NCBI GenBank assembly: GCA_041397645.1
Contig: JAWKWE010000004.1
Location: 1,240,001 to 1,304,000, forward strand
Direction: 5' to 3'
DNA from: Hyphomicrobiaceae bacterium
GTDB lineage: Bacteria > Pseudomonadota > Alphaproteobacteria > Rhizobiales > Hyphomicrobiaceae
DNA: 64,000 nucleotides
The translations under genes and the position numbers were made by a program. The notes below the pieces were generated by a model. That model saw nothing but the letters and a program-made list of their open reading frames with translations, had not been told where the DNA came from and ran no database searches. Below, piece by piece: positions 44,717 through 53,956 of this stretch (position 1 is its first letter; every line of letters begins with the position of its first letter).

Positions 44717-47194
44717 ATGCGCTTCGCCAACCCGCTTCCCGTCGATATCGTCCTGTCGGACGTGCGCGCCATTCTTGCCGAAGGCGGCCTTGGCGTTCTT
44801 GTGGCTCCGCCCGGGGCTGGCAAGACCACGCGCGTACCGATGGCTTTGCTTGACGCGCCCTGGCTTGAGAACAGGAAGATCATCGTACTGGAGCCTCGCC
44901 GGATTGCGGCACGTGGGGCAGCCGAGTTCATGGCGCGGGAGACCGGTGGCAAGCTCGGGGGCCTCGTGGGACTGCGCGCGCGACTTGCCTCGCGGGTGTC
45001 GGCTGAGACCAGGGTGGAAGTCGTCACCGAGGGCGTCTTCACCCGTATGATTCTCGATGACCCGGAGCTTTCCAAGGTCGGCGCGGTTCTGTTCGATGAA
45101 TATCACGAACGCTCGCTCGACGCAGATCTTGGATTAGCTTTGGCGCTCGACGCCAGAAGCGCACTGAGGCCGGACTTGCGCGTGCTCGTAATGTCGGCAA
45201 CCCTGGATGGCGCGCGTGTCGCTTCTCTGCTCGGAGGCTGTCCCGTTATAACGAGTGAAGGCCGCGCCTACCCTATTGAGACGCGCTATCTCGGCCGCAC
45301 GGCGGCACGCATCGAGGATGACGTTGCGGATGCCGTCATGCGGGCCTTGCGCGAGGAAACCGGCTCCATCCTGGCATTCCTTCCGGGGCAAGGGGAGATA
45401 GTGCGAACCGCGGAACGTCTTGAAGCGCGGTTGCAAGACCCCTCTGTCGAGCTTGCACCGCTGTACGGTGCTCTCGATATGGCGGCGCAAGATCGTGCTG
45501 TGTCGCCGCCGCCGCGAGGCCGTCGCAAGGTCGTCCTTGCCACGGCGATTGCTGAAACCTCTCTCACGATCGAAGGCGTGCGCGTCGTTATCGACAGCGG
45601 GCTGGCGCGAGTCGCGCGCTATGAACCAGACGTCGGCGTATCGCGTCTGGAAACGGTGCGCGTGTCGCGTGCTTCGGCAGATCAGCGCCGAGGGCGCGCT
45701 GGCCGTACCGAACCCGGTGTCTGCTACAGGCTATGGGATGAGCCGGAGACGCAGGGCCTTCTCGCCTTCGCCGAGCCAGAAATCAAATCCGCCGATCTTT
45801 CCGGGCTTCTGCTCGACTGCGCCGAGTGGGGAACGAACGACCCGGCCGCGCTTAGTTGGCTAGACCCACCACCCGAGGGCCTTATCAAAGCGGCGCGCGA
45901 CGATCTGATGGCGATCGGCGCGTTGGATGACGATGGTCATATCACCAGCATCGGCCGTCGCTTGCGTTCTCTGCCATTGCCGCCGCGTTTGGCGCGCATG
46001 GTTCTCGCGGCCGCCGAGCGTGGCGAAGCGGAAACGGCTGCGATGATCGCGGCGGTTTTGGTCGAGCGTGGCATCGGTGGCAACGATGTCGACCTCGCAG
46101 TTCGTTTGGAGACTTTCGGCCGTGACCGGGGGCGTCGCGCGCAGGATATGCGTCACCTTGCACTCGGCTGGGCCAAGAGTGCGGCCGTTGATGTTTCGCA
46201 ATCCAAATCTAATGGATCGGACCGCCTGTCGCCGGCCGCAATCCTTTCTTTGGCTTTTCCAGAACGGATCGCCAAGGCGCGCGGTCCTGCGGGACAGTTT
46301 CTGCTCGCCAATGGCCGCGCGGGAACTGTCGATGCGGCTTCTCATCTGTCGCGGGCACCGTTTCTCGTGGTGGGCGAGATGCAAGGCAAGGCGGCTGCAA
46401 CCCGCATACTGCTTGCCGCGCAAACCGATGAGCAGGAAGTCGCCGAGATCGCCGGTGCGCGCATCGTGACGCGCGATGAGTTGACGTTTGACGTCGACGC
46501 TGAAAGCGTTCGTGCGCGCCAAGTGCGCCGTCTTGGTGCCATCACACTGAACGCGAAGCCTCGTGCAATTTCGGCGAATGATGACGCTTCTGGCGTTTTA
46601 GTCCAGGGCATTGCAAAACTCGGCGTAGAACGTTTGCCCTGGAGCAAAGCGCAGTTGCAACTACGGGCCCGCGTCGCCTTTCTAAGGCTGGCGAGCATCG
46701 AGGATTGGCCGGACCTTTCCGATGAAGCGTTGACGCGAGACGGTTGCGCGTTCCTGCAGCCGTTTCTACAAGGTAAACAGCGCCTGTCAGACATCGGTTG
46801 CGATGATCTTGCCGCCGCGCTCGATGTATTGATCCCCTGGTCAGCGCGCCAGCGGCTTGATGCCGAAGCTCCCACGCATTTCGAGGCGCCAACGGGCAAT
46901 CGGCACCCGCTCGACTATGAAGGCGCGGGCGCTCCGGCCCTGCATATCCGCGTGCAGGAGTTGTTCGGCTTGAAGGAGCACCCCGCGATTGCCCGCGGGC
47001 GGCTTCCGTTGACGCTCTATCTTTTGTCTCCTGCGCACCGGCCTATTCAGATTACCCGCGATCTGCCCGGCTTCTGGGCAGGATCTTGGGCCGCAGTCAA
47101 AGCCGATATGCGCGGTCAATATCCCAAGCATCCTTGGCCTGACGATCCTGCCAATGCCCTTCCCACCACGCGCGCTAAGCCGCGTGCGAGATAA
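44717..47194 (+). CDS. hrpB: ATP-dependent RNA helicase HrpB
   Basis: 825 residues, the usual HrpB length. The P-loop APPGAGKTTRVP, the DExH box FDEYHERSL, SATLDG, helicase motif SLTIEGVRVVIDSGL, and QRRGRAGRTEPGVCYRL are in order. The HrpB C-terminal domain closes with LPGFWAGSWAAVKADMRGQYP followed by HPWP. It is a DEAH-type helicase with no settled cellular role. It converges on the glycosyltransferase gene with a seven-base gap. Confidence 0.95.
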   Translation: MRFANPLPVDIVLSDVRAILAEGGLGVLVAPPGAGKTTRVPMALLDAPWLENRKIIVLEPRRIAARGAAEFMARETGGKLGGLVGLRARLASRVSAETRVEVVTEGVFTRMILDDPELSKVGAVLFDEYHERSLDADLGLALALDARSALRPDLRVLVMSATLDGARVASLLGGCPVITSEGRAYPIETRYLGRTAARIEDDVADAVMRALREETGSILAFLPGQGEIVRTAERLEARLQDPSVELAPLYGALDMAAQDRAVSPPPRGRRKVVLATAIAETSLTIEGVRVVIDSGLARVARYEPDVGVSRLETVRVSRASADQRRGRAGRTEPGVCYRLWDEPETQGLLAFAEPEIKSADLSGLLLDCAEWGTNDPAALSWLDPPPEGLIKAARDDLMAIGALDDDGHITSIGRRLRSLPLPPRLARMVLAAAERGEAETAAMIAAVLVERGIGGNDVDLAVRLETFGRDRGRRAQDMRHLALGWAKSAAVDVSQSKSNGSDRLSPAAILSLAFPERIAKARGPAGQFLLANGRAGTVDAASHLSRAPFLVVGEMQGKAAATRILLAAQTDEQEVAEIAGARIVTRDELTFDVDAESVRARQVRRLGAITLNAKPRAISANDDASGVLVQGIAKLGVERLPWSKAQLQLRARVAFLRLASIEDWPDLSDEALTRDGCAFLQPFLQGKQRLSDIGCDDLAAALDVLIPWSARQRLDAEAPTHFEAPTGNRHPLDYEGAGAPALHIRVQELFGLKEHPAIARGRLPLTLYLLSPAHRPIQITRDLPGFWAGSWAAVKADMRGQYPKHPWPDDPANALPTTRAKPRAR

Positions 47195-47201
47195 GTCGCT
47201 T

Positions 47202-48341
47202 TCAATTGAGTGCGTGCAGAAGTTCCTCGTAGATCGCCAAAGTCTGCGCGATGATGATGTTAGCCGCGTAGTGCTCCTCGACCTGGCGTCGGCCTTCTGC
47301 CACGTATCGCGCGCGCAGGACGGAGTCCGTGAGGGCGGACCGCAGGGCGTCCGCGAGCGTATTGACGTCGCGTGGGCGCGCCAGCCAGCCGTTCACTCCG
47401 CTGCTCACTACGTCGCGGCAACCGGGCACGTCCGTTGTCACGACCGCACGACCTGATGCGGCCGCCTCCAGCAACACGCGCGGCAGCCCTTCGCGGTAAG
47501 AAGGCAGGCACACGATGGTAGCCTCGCGATAAACATTGGGCATATCCGATCGAAATCCCCAATGTTCGATCGTGCCTTCCGCAACCCATTTCTCGATCTC
47601 ACCCTGGGTCACGGAGGCTGGATTGTCGGCGTCGGGCTCGCCAACGAGCGCAAACCGCGCCTCGATGCCGAATTCCTTCAGCCGCCGCGCCGCCGCGACG
47701 AACTCTTCGACGCCTTTGTCGCGCAGTAGTCGCGCAGGCAGCACAACAACTGGAACGCTCGCGGGCTCGGACGTGGGCGAGAATTTTACCGGATCAACCC
47801 CGGACCCGCGAACGAGCCGGAGCTTTGAGCGCGCGCCGGGCGACAGCCGCGCAACCGCTTCCAGGTCGTCCTTGTTTTGGACGAGCGTCCGCGAGCGCGG
47901 TCGGCTAAGAGCGACTCTGAGCGCGCCGGACATTAGAGGTCGCAGGATGCGGGCCTTTGCCGCTCGCGAAGTGAAAACGTAGCCTAATCCCATAACCGAA
48001 TTGATCAGGGCGGTGCGGGGGAGGCTTCGCGCAGCCAGTGCGCCGTACAAAATGGGCTTCAGTGCGATATGGTGGACCAGATCTGGTGCGAGCATCCGAT
48101 AGAGCTGCGTGAGTTCCGCGACGCTTCGAGGCTCGGACACGAGCCCCGTCGCTCCTCGCGAGATCTTGTTGAGGGGATGAAATTCAAGCCCGGCGGAGCG
48201 AATGATTTCGGCTTTGTCGTTTGCCCTGGCGGCGACGCAGACGTGATAGCCCGTGTCGCGCGCTGCCATGGCAAGTGGAAGCGTATCGGAGACGAAATAC
48301 CAATCCTCGGTCGCAACATAGAGGATCTTTGGTCGCCTCAT
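47202..48341 (-). CDS. GT4-family glycosyltransferase
   Basis: 379 residues from the ATG at 48341. The N-terminal Rossmann half begins RRPKILYVATEDWYF, with DTLPLAMAARDTGY; the C-terminal half carries the sugar-nucleotide site SYREGLPRVLLEAAASGRAVV (EX7E) and GCRDVVSSGVNG. GT-B fold, retaining. It resembles enzymes that add an amino sugar or galactose to an undecaprenyl-linked glycan, but acceptor and donor cannot be read. It is divergent from rfbA, which suggests a small surface-polysaccharide locus. An upstream extension to 48416 is open but unlikely. Confidence 0.87.
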   Translation of the reverse strand: MRRPKILYVATEDWYFVSDTLPLAMAARDTGYHVCVAARANDKAEIIRSAGLEFHPLNKISRGATGLVSEPRSVAELTQLYRMLAPDLVHHIALKPILYGALAARSLPRTALINSVMGLGYVFTSRAAKARILRPLMSGALRVALSRPRSRTLVQNKDDLEAVARLSPGARSKLRLVRGSGVDPVKFSPTSEPASVPVVVLPARLLRDKGVEEFVAAARRLKEFGIEARFALVGEPDADNPASVTQGEIEKWVAEGTIEHWGFRSDMPNVYREATIVCLPSYREGLPRVLLEAAASGRAVVTTDVPGCRDVVSSGVNGWLARPRDVNTLADALRSALTDSVLRARYVAEGRRQVEEHYAANIIIAQTLAIYEELLHALN

Positions 48342-48559
48342 TCGCGGTGGTCCGTGTCTGTTGGGGTTTCCGGTCAGCTCGCCGCCGGAGACAGAAACCG
48401 GTAGCCGCCGCCGCATGCATGGTCAACACGTCGCCTTTCCTCTGGCCCCGCTGGATCGTCGGCCTTGTGAATAATGGCGAATTTTGCGACTTTCCGGGCT
48501 CACGTTTCGGATTCGAGGGTTCTGGACGAAACCTCAAATGGGGATGCGCGAGGGGAAAA

Positions 48560-49432
48560 ATGAAAGCCATCATTCTTGCAGGCGGCAGCGGAACGCGGCT
48601 CTATCCGATGACACTTACGGTCTCCAAACAGATCCTTCCTGTCTACGACAAGCCGCTCATTTACTATCCGCTTTCGGTCCTGATGCTGGGCGGAGTACGC
48701 GACATATTGGTAATTTCCACGCCGCGCGACCTGCCGGGATTCGCCGGGCTTTTGGGCGATGGGCGGCAGTGGGGCATCAATCTTTCCTATGCGGAACAAC
48801 CGCGGCCTGAAGGACTGGCTCAGGCGTTCATAATTGGCGAGCGTTTCATCGGCAAAGACCCCTGCGCTATGGTATTGGGAGATAACATCTTCTTTGGCCA
48901 TGGCTTGTCTGAGTTGGTCCGCAATGCGTTTGTTCCGCACAAAGGGGCGACAGTGTTTGCGCATCAAGTTTCTGATCCGGAACGCTACGGTGTGATTTCG
49001 TTTGATTCCGCGGGGCAGGCGACGTCGATCGAGGAAAAGCCCATGCGACCAAAGTCCAATTGGGCTGTGATCGGGCTTTATGTCTATGACAACGACGTCG
49101 TAGCGATTTCCAAGGACTTGCGGCCTTCACCGCGCGGTGAACTGGAAATCACGAGCGTCAACGCCGCCTATCTCGCCCGTGGAGATCTCAACGTCCAACG
49201 CCTCGGAAGGGGATATGCCTGGTTTGATACCGGCACGCCCGACAGTCTCCTAGAGGCTGCAAATTACGTGGCGACCATCGAAAAAAGGCAAGGCTTGAAG
49301 GTGGCGAGCCCTGAGGAGATCGCGGTCAGGCAAGGGTTTATTACACCTAGCGAGTTGGAGCGTCTGATCGCGCAACGTTACTCTAAGAACGACTATGGGA
49401 ATTATCTCAAAGGGGTTCTTTCCGAGTTTTGA
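48560..49432 (+). CDS. rfbA: Glucose-1-phosphate thymidylyltransferase
   Basis: 290 residues from the ATG at 48560 with AGGGGA upstream; the frame is open back to 48221 but the protein begins normally with MKAIILAGGSGTRLYP. It couples dTTP and glucose-1-phosphate to dTDP-glucose. Motifs: VSKQILPVYDKPLIYYPLS, LGDNIFFGH, IEEKP and GRGYAWFDTGT. The remaining rhamnose genes (rfbBCD) are not adjacent, so dTDP-sugar use must rely on genes elsewhere. Confidence 0.94.
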   Translation: MKAIILAGGSGTRLYPMTLTVSKQILPVYDKPLIYYPLSVLMLGGVRDILVISTPRDLPGFAGLLGDGRQWGINLSYAEQPRPEGLAQAFIIGERFIGKDPCAMVLGDNIFFGHGLSELVRNAFVPHKGATVFAHQVSDPERYGVISFDSAGQATSIEEKPMRPKSNWAVIGLYVYDNDVVAISKDLRPSPRGELEITSVNAAYLARGDLNVQRLGRGYAWFDTGTPDSLLEAANYVATIEKRQGLKVASPEEIAVRQGFITPSELERLIAQRYSKNDYGNYLKGVLSEF

Positions 49433-49553
49433 TTGTTCGAAGGACAGACTTGGAACGGCCTGATGGGATGTCACGGCGCTGCGGGCTGAGCGCAATCGAT
49501 AGGTGATTGAGCGTGCCGGCTATTGCGCCGGCCAAACACGAAGGAGAGCCACG

Positions 49554-50234
49554 GTGATAGAAGCGGGAAACTTTTTGATCGTCGATGATCATCCGCTTTT
49601 TATCGAGGCTCTCCAGCGCGCCATTAAATCGGCCATGCCGCAGGCCGTAACCGTGGAAGCCAGTTCCATCGAGAGTGCCAAGGTGGAGTTGCAAGGCAAG
49701 ACTCGCTTCGATCTGGTCCTTCTCGATCTTTCCATGCCGGGAACGCGCGGTTTCGATGGCTTGCTGGAATTGCGCGGCCTTTATCCCAAAATGCCGATTG
49801 TGGTCGTTTCCGCGCTCGAAGATCCGCGCATTATTCAGGAAGTCATGAGCTATGGGGCGGCAGGCTTCATCGCAAAATCCGTGGGCCGAGAAGAACTGGC
49901 TGAGGCCTTGCAACAGGCGATGGAAGGGTCAGTTGTGCTTCCCAAGGCCTACAGCCCTGTCGAAACCTCAAAGACAGGTGCAGTCAAGAACGACATTGCA
50001 CATCGGTTGCAGACCCTCACGCCCAAGCAGCTCAGCGTTCTTAAGATGCTTCGCCAGGGCTTGCTCAATAAACAGATCGCGCACGAATTGAAGATCGAGG
50101 AAACGACCGTTAAGGCCCACGTTTCAGAGATTCTCCGCAAGCTCAACGTCTCTTCGCGCACGCAAGCCGTCATCGAGGCGCAGAAGATTGATTTCGACAA
50201 CATCCTCGAAAGTGACGAAGACGAGCAGGACTGA
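49554..50234 (+). CDS. NarL/LuxR-family response regulator
   Basis: 226 residues from the GTG at 49554, which has AAGGAGAG upstream. The receiver domain has the acidic pair Asp11-Asp12, phosphoacceptor Asp58 (LLDLSMPG) and Lys in IAKS; the C-terminal LuxR helix-turn-helix (LTPKQLSVLKMLRQGLLNKQIA, then TVKAHVSEILRKLNV) binds DNA. It converges on a hybrid histidine kinase gene 62 bases away, its likely partner. An upstream start at 49503 is possible. Confidence 0.92.
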   Translation: MIEAGNFLIVDDHPLFIEALQRAIKSAMPQAVTVEASSIESAKVELQGKTRFDLVLLDLSMPGTRGFDGLLELRGLYPKMPIVVVSALEDPRIIQEVMSYGAAGFIAKSVGREELAEALQQAMEGSVVLPKAYSPVETSKTGAVKNDIAHRLQTLTPKQLSVLKMLRQGLLNKQIAHELKIEETTVKAHVSEILRKLNVSSRTQAVIEAQKIDFDNILESDEDEQD

Positions 50235-50296
50235 CGCCCGCAGCGGTCTCCTCCCGAGAATGCCCTGTCGTGAGTGTGGGTCTGCCGTCGCGTCAG

Positions 50297-51661
50297 TTAT
50301 TTTAAGAGATGCTGCATAAGTGCGCGCAGTTCAGCCGGTTTGACCGGCTTATGCAGAAGCTCGCACTGGCTCGTGCGGGCACCTTCAGCCGTTTCATTGG
50401 TGCGATCCGCGGTGATGAGGATGGCCGGTACGTCCTCGTTCTGCAAAACACGAATTCGCTTTACAGCGTCAAGTCCCGATAGGCCTTCATCGAGATGATA
50501 GTCGGCCAGAATGATTGCCGGTTTGAATGCACCTTTGCCCATGATGTCGCCGATGTCGTCAAAGTCTCGGGCCAAGCGGACGTCCGCGCCCCAGCGACTC
50601 AAAAGCGACTGCATAGCCTCCAGAACGGCAAGATCATTGTCGATCACAATGACGGGGATCTCCATGCGTCCGTAGCTGGCTGGGCCGTTGATGTTGCGTC
50701 CTGGGTTTAGCGTCGGCAGCGCGGCGTCTGTTGTGGGAACGCAGATCGAGAACCGCGTGCCGTGACCCTCGCGCGAGCACAGCTCTAAAGGATGGTTCAA
50801 CGCTTCCGACATGCGCTTGACGATCGACAAGCCCAGGCCGAAGCCTGTTCCCCCGGACCGTTCGGACGCTACGCCGCGCTGGAACTCTTCGAAGATGCGT
50901 TCGCGCTCCTGCGGGGAGATGCCGGGGCCCGTGTCCCAAACCTCGATGCGAACATGATCGCCGCGCATGCGCGCTGCAAGCAACAAGCCGCCCTTCTGTG
51001 TGTAGTTCATCGCGTTCGCGAGCAGGTTCTGCAGGATGCGGCGAAGCATCAAGGGGTCGGACGCCACCGTCTGAGGCGCGGACCGTGAGCTGACCAAAAG
51101 TCCCTTTTTTCGCGCTATCGGCTGGACGTTGGAGATGAGCTGCTCAAACAATGCGTTGAGGGCTATGGGCTGCACTGCTGGGACCAGAACGCCAGCTTCG
51201 AGCTTGGAAAGGTCGAGGATCGAGGTGAGCAGATCTTCGATGGCGGACAGCGAGGTGGAGACATTGGCGGCGAGACGCTGATTTGCGATTTGCTCCTGAG
51301 CATCTGCGAGTTCGCCAAGAGACAGCCTAGCGGCATGTAGGGGTTGAAGCAGATCGTGGCCGACAGCGGTGAAGAATCGCGTCTTGGTACGGTTCGCGCG
51401 TTCGGCGGCATCGCGCGCCGATTTCAATTCTTCGTTCGCCTTCTCCAGTTTTGACAACGCACTCTTAAGTTCTTCGGTTCGTGCGCGGATCTGGTTTTCC
51501 AGGCCAATTGCTGTCTGAAAAAGAGAAAAGGCATTCGCCTGCTGGTCCATCGAGCGCTCAACGCGCTGCATGAGTGCATTGTTGATTTTGGTGAGCTTCT
51601 CGATGCGCCGTTCGAAATCGTCTGCGTCGTGCCGTCTCGGAGGGAGGGTGACGTCCGGCAT
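50297..51661 (-). CDS. Cytosolic hybrid histidine kinase with C-terminal receiver
   Basis: 454 residues and no membrane span. A coiled coil (about 13-95) leads to the phosphoacceptor His102 (AVGHDLLQPLHAARL), the HATPase boxes NLLANAMNY (212-220), DTGPG (243-247) and GTGFGLGL (271-278), then a receiver domain with Asp387 (LADYHLD) and Lys438. Lacking its own sensor domain, it should depend on a separate sensor. The FIST protein gene ends two bases before its ATG, matching the NosP-hybrid-kinase pairs known to sense nitric oxide. Phosphate may go to the convergent NarL-type regulator. Confidence 0.93.
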   Translation of the reverse strand: MPDVTLPPRRHDADDFERRIEKLTKINNALMQRVERSMDQQANAFSLFQTAIGLENQIRARTEELKSALSKLEKANEELKSARDAAERANRTKTRFFTAVGHDLLQPLHAARLSLGELADAQEQIANQRLAANVSTSLSAIEDLLTSILDLSKLEAGVLVPAVQPIALNALFEQLISNVQPIARKKGLLVSSRSAPQTVASDPLMLRRILQNLLANAMNYTQKGGLLLAARMRGDHVRIEVWDTGPGISPQERERIFEEFQRGVASERSGGTGFGLGLSIVKRMSEALNHPLELCSREGHGTRFSICVPTTDAALPTLNPGRNINGPASYGRMEIPVIVIDNDLAVLEAMQSLLSRWGADVRLARDFDDIGDIMGKGAFKPAIILADYHLDEGLSGLDAVKRIRVLQNEDVPAILITADRTNETAEGARTSQCELLHKPVKPAELRALMQHLLK

Positions 51662-51663
51662 TG

Positions 51664-52839
51664 TCAGATCCCACTTTCCGACTTGCCGAATGCGATTCCG
51701 GTCAGGGTCTGATTGAGGTGCATCGCGTTGTACTGTTCGCCGTAAGTATGGAAGCCGACGACGCCATACCGCCTGTAGAGTTCGTCGACATTGTGCCGAA
51801 CTTGCCGGCTTTCCGCGTCAAGGCGTCTCAGAATGCAATCGAAACCTATAATCAGATCAGTGCCGCCGAGATCGCGATCAACCCGCTCCAGTGTCTCCAT
51901 TGTCGATTTCAGCATATCGCGAGGGCGGGCAACCGTGAACACAAGCCCTTCGTCGATGGCGCAAAAGAAAGACAGAGACCCATCGGGGTTCATGTTCCGG
52001 ATCGAGCGACAATAGTAATCGCCGCCAATTTTCACCACGAGGGGGTATGACGCAAAACTGAAGGGGCCAAGCTCATCGGGCATCAATCCAATGGCTGCCG
52101 CGTACTCGCGCGCCGCCGGCTCCGCGTTCAGTTCGTACACGATGCGGTTTTCTGCATTCGCCGCGGTCACGACCAGTTTGATCGGCGTTGGCTCGAAGTT
52201 CTGGGTCTTGAAGACGCGGAACGGATAGGCGCTCTCGATAAGAAAGAGCAAGGCGCTGGCGCGAACGATGCGTCCGCGATGAACAAGAGCCGTATTGCGA
52301 AATGCGAGACCGTCTCCCGCCGAGCCGCCGATCAGTTCGATGTCGTCTAAACCCCAGTGAACGGCAGCCGTCAACGCCTCTTCTTTGTTGGCCAAACCGT
52401 CGGTCAGCATCAAGGCGAAGATCTGCCCCATGACTCCACGATCGTTTCCATCGCTAGCTTGTGTGCGCAGTCGACGCGCGATCTCAGTGCCGCGTTCGAC
52501 CCCGGGCGCCGTGGCGTCTGGAATTGCCTCGCAGAATACACGGAAGCCTTTTTCGGGAAACGCGATCAAAACAACCCCGCCCTGCATCATCCCGAGCGGC
52601 CCGAATTCCCCCGCTGTTGAGCAACCCGAGATGGGCGTTTCTGGGAACGCGGTGTTCAATGCTTCGACGAGCTGAACCGGATCGTGCTCGATCGAGAAGA
52701 AGGCGATGATGTGCTGATAGTGCTCGTTTCCAAGCTCTGCCTTGACGGCGCGCACGGCCTCGCGTGTAGACGATTGTGACGTGGCCGCAACGCGGATGCC
52801 GCATTCGGCCAAGGTGGATTGATGAGAGTCTTGAGACAC
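51664..52839 (-). CDS. FIST-domain sensor protein (NosP-like)
   Basis: About 391 residues if started at the GTG at 52839 (GAGGA upstream); the frame opens at 52998, but that would overlap the PilZ gene. FIST N-terminal blocks (ISGCSTAGEFGP, LIAFPEKGF, IELIGGSAGDGLAF) and the FIST C-terminal domain (VVGFHTYGEQYNAMHLNQT with TLTGIAFG) are clear. FIST proteins bind small ligands; a subgroup, NosP, binds haem and NO and inhibits a neighbouring hybrid kinase. The adjacent kinase makes that role attractive, but the haem His is not proven. Soluble. Confidence 0.88.
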   Translation of the reverse strand: MSQDSHQSTLAECGIRVAATSQSSTREAVRAVKAELGNEHYQHIIAFFSIEHDPVQLVEALNTAFPETPISGCSTAGEFGPLGMMQGGVVLIAFPEKGFRVFCEAIPDATAPGVERGTEIARRLRTQASDGNDRGVMGQIFALMLTDGLANKEEALTAAVHWGLDDIELIGGSAGDGLAFRNTALVHRGRIVRASALLFLIESAYPFRVFKTQNFEPTPIKLVVTAANAENRIVYELNAEPAAREYAAAIGLMPDELGPFSFASYPLVVKIGGDYYCRSIRNMNPDGSLSFFCAIDEGLVFTVARPRDMLKSTMETLERVDRDLGGTDLIIGFDCILRRLDAESRQVRHNVDELYRRYGVVGFHTYGEQYNAMHLNQTLTGIAFGKSESGI

Positions 52840-52988
52840 GGATCGGGCGTTCCTCGCAGCGCGCCGCCGACTTCTCGTTGAGTGAGCCAATTCGGACAGT
52901 CGCCAGAACGGCCGGAAACCTTTGAGCGGTGCTTCGGCAAGGTTGCCACGGGGCGCTAGTGGAGGCAACGGCAGGGAGAATATTGGCC

Positions 52989-53837
52989 TTAACCCCACAA
53001 CAGCGGATCGTTAGGGTTGAGCGCAACGGTGAGACGGATGCCGGCCCGTTGGGCCTTTTGCCAGACGACAGTGCCGGTGAAGCGGCGGCCTGTTGACAAG
53101 GCAACGACAGCATTTTCCCCCTCCACGAGCCCATTTACCTGCTCCAGACCGATGCCCCCCTGCGAGACGTCGCGCACGAAGGCGTACTGGGTGCAGCGGT
53201 CTACCGTCACGGTGGCGGGCTGGCCAAGGATGCGTCTGGCTGCGCGCCGGCGTTGGGGTAGCGCGGGCAAGAATGGATGGCCGTTGGCGTTCAGGCAGGG
53301 CGACTGTCCCCGGGCTGCCGCATTGAGCAGCCGCATGAGAATCCCTGCGCTAAGATTGTAAAGTTCCGGGAGAGCGGCTTGGGTCGAACGGTCGAGGTTC
53401 CAGATGGCTTCGGCTGCGATATCGGATGCATGGCGCCAAACCTGGGCGAGAGAAAGCTGGTGGAGGGCTATCGCACGCTCCACGCCAATCATGCCGCAAT
53501 CGGAGAAGTAGTGCTCCATCTCGCGCAAAGCAGGGTCGAGGCCAGCGACAAACGTGGAGATGGCATCATGCACATCGGGCAGTTGATTGTGTCGCTCAAG
53601 AATTCGCAAAGCGAGGGCCATCCCGTTGGCGTTAGGCAGGTAGCTTTGAAGATCGCTCGGCGAGCACATCACGCCGGGTTTGCTCATGGCGTTGATGGTG
53701 CTGGAGATTGCCGCCGTCAGAAGCGCGGCGCCCTGAGAGTCGGTCACGAGCTTTTCCAGCAGTGGATTTGCAGGCTCCACCTCGGGCGGATCGGTCCAAG
53801 GATCAAGGCAGGGCGGCAGTTCGGTCGAAAAAGACAT
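52989..53837 (-). CDS. PilZ-domain cyclic-di-GMP receptor protein
   Basis: 282 residues from the ATG at 53837. The N-terminal 190 residues are helical with no recognised domain. The C-terminal PilZ domain has the c-di-GMP motifs: an RxxxR box within QRRRAARR (195-202) and DVSQGG (223-228). Both look complete, so nucleotide binding is expected. It precedes the FIST and kinase genes on the same strand, about 150 bases upstream, suggesting one signalling operon that joins a FIST/kinase input to c-di-GMP-controlled behaviour. Confidence 0.82.
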   Translation of the reverse strand: MSFSTELPPCLDPWTDPPEVEPANPLLEKLVTDSQGAALLTAAISSTINAMSKPGVMCSPSDLQSYLPNANGMALALRILERHNQLPDVHDAISTFVAGLDPALREMEHYFSDCGMIGVERAIALHQLSLAQVWRHASDIAAEAIWNLDRSTQAALPELYNLSAGILMRLLNAAARGQSPCLNANGHPFLPALPQRRRAARRILGQPATVTVDRCTQYAFVRDVSQGGIGLEQVNGLVEGENAVVALSTGRRFTGTVVWQKAQRAGIRLTVALNPNDPLLWG

Positions 53838-53956
53838 GAGAACCCAAGGTTGAATATGAACTTCAACCTTAGATAGCAATTACACGCTAATGATTGGTTA
53901 GGATTGTGCGGTCTGAGTGAATTGTACGAGAGATATTTTCGCTATTTATTAGTAAT

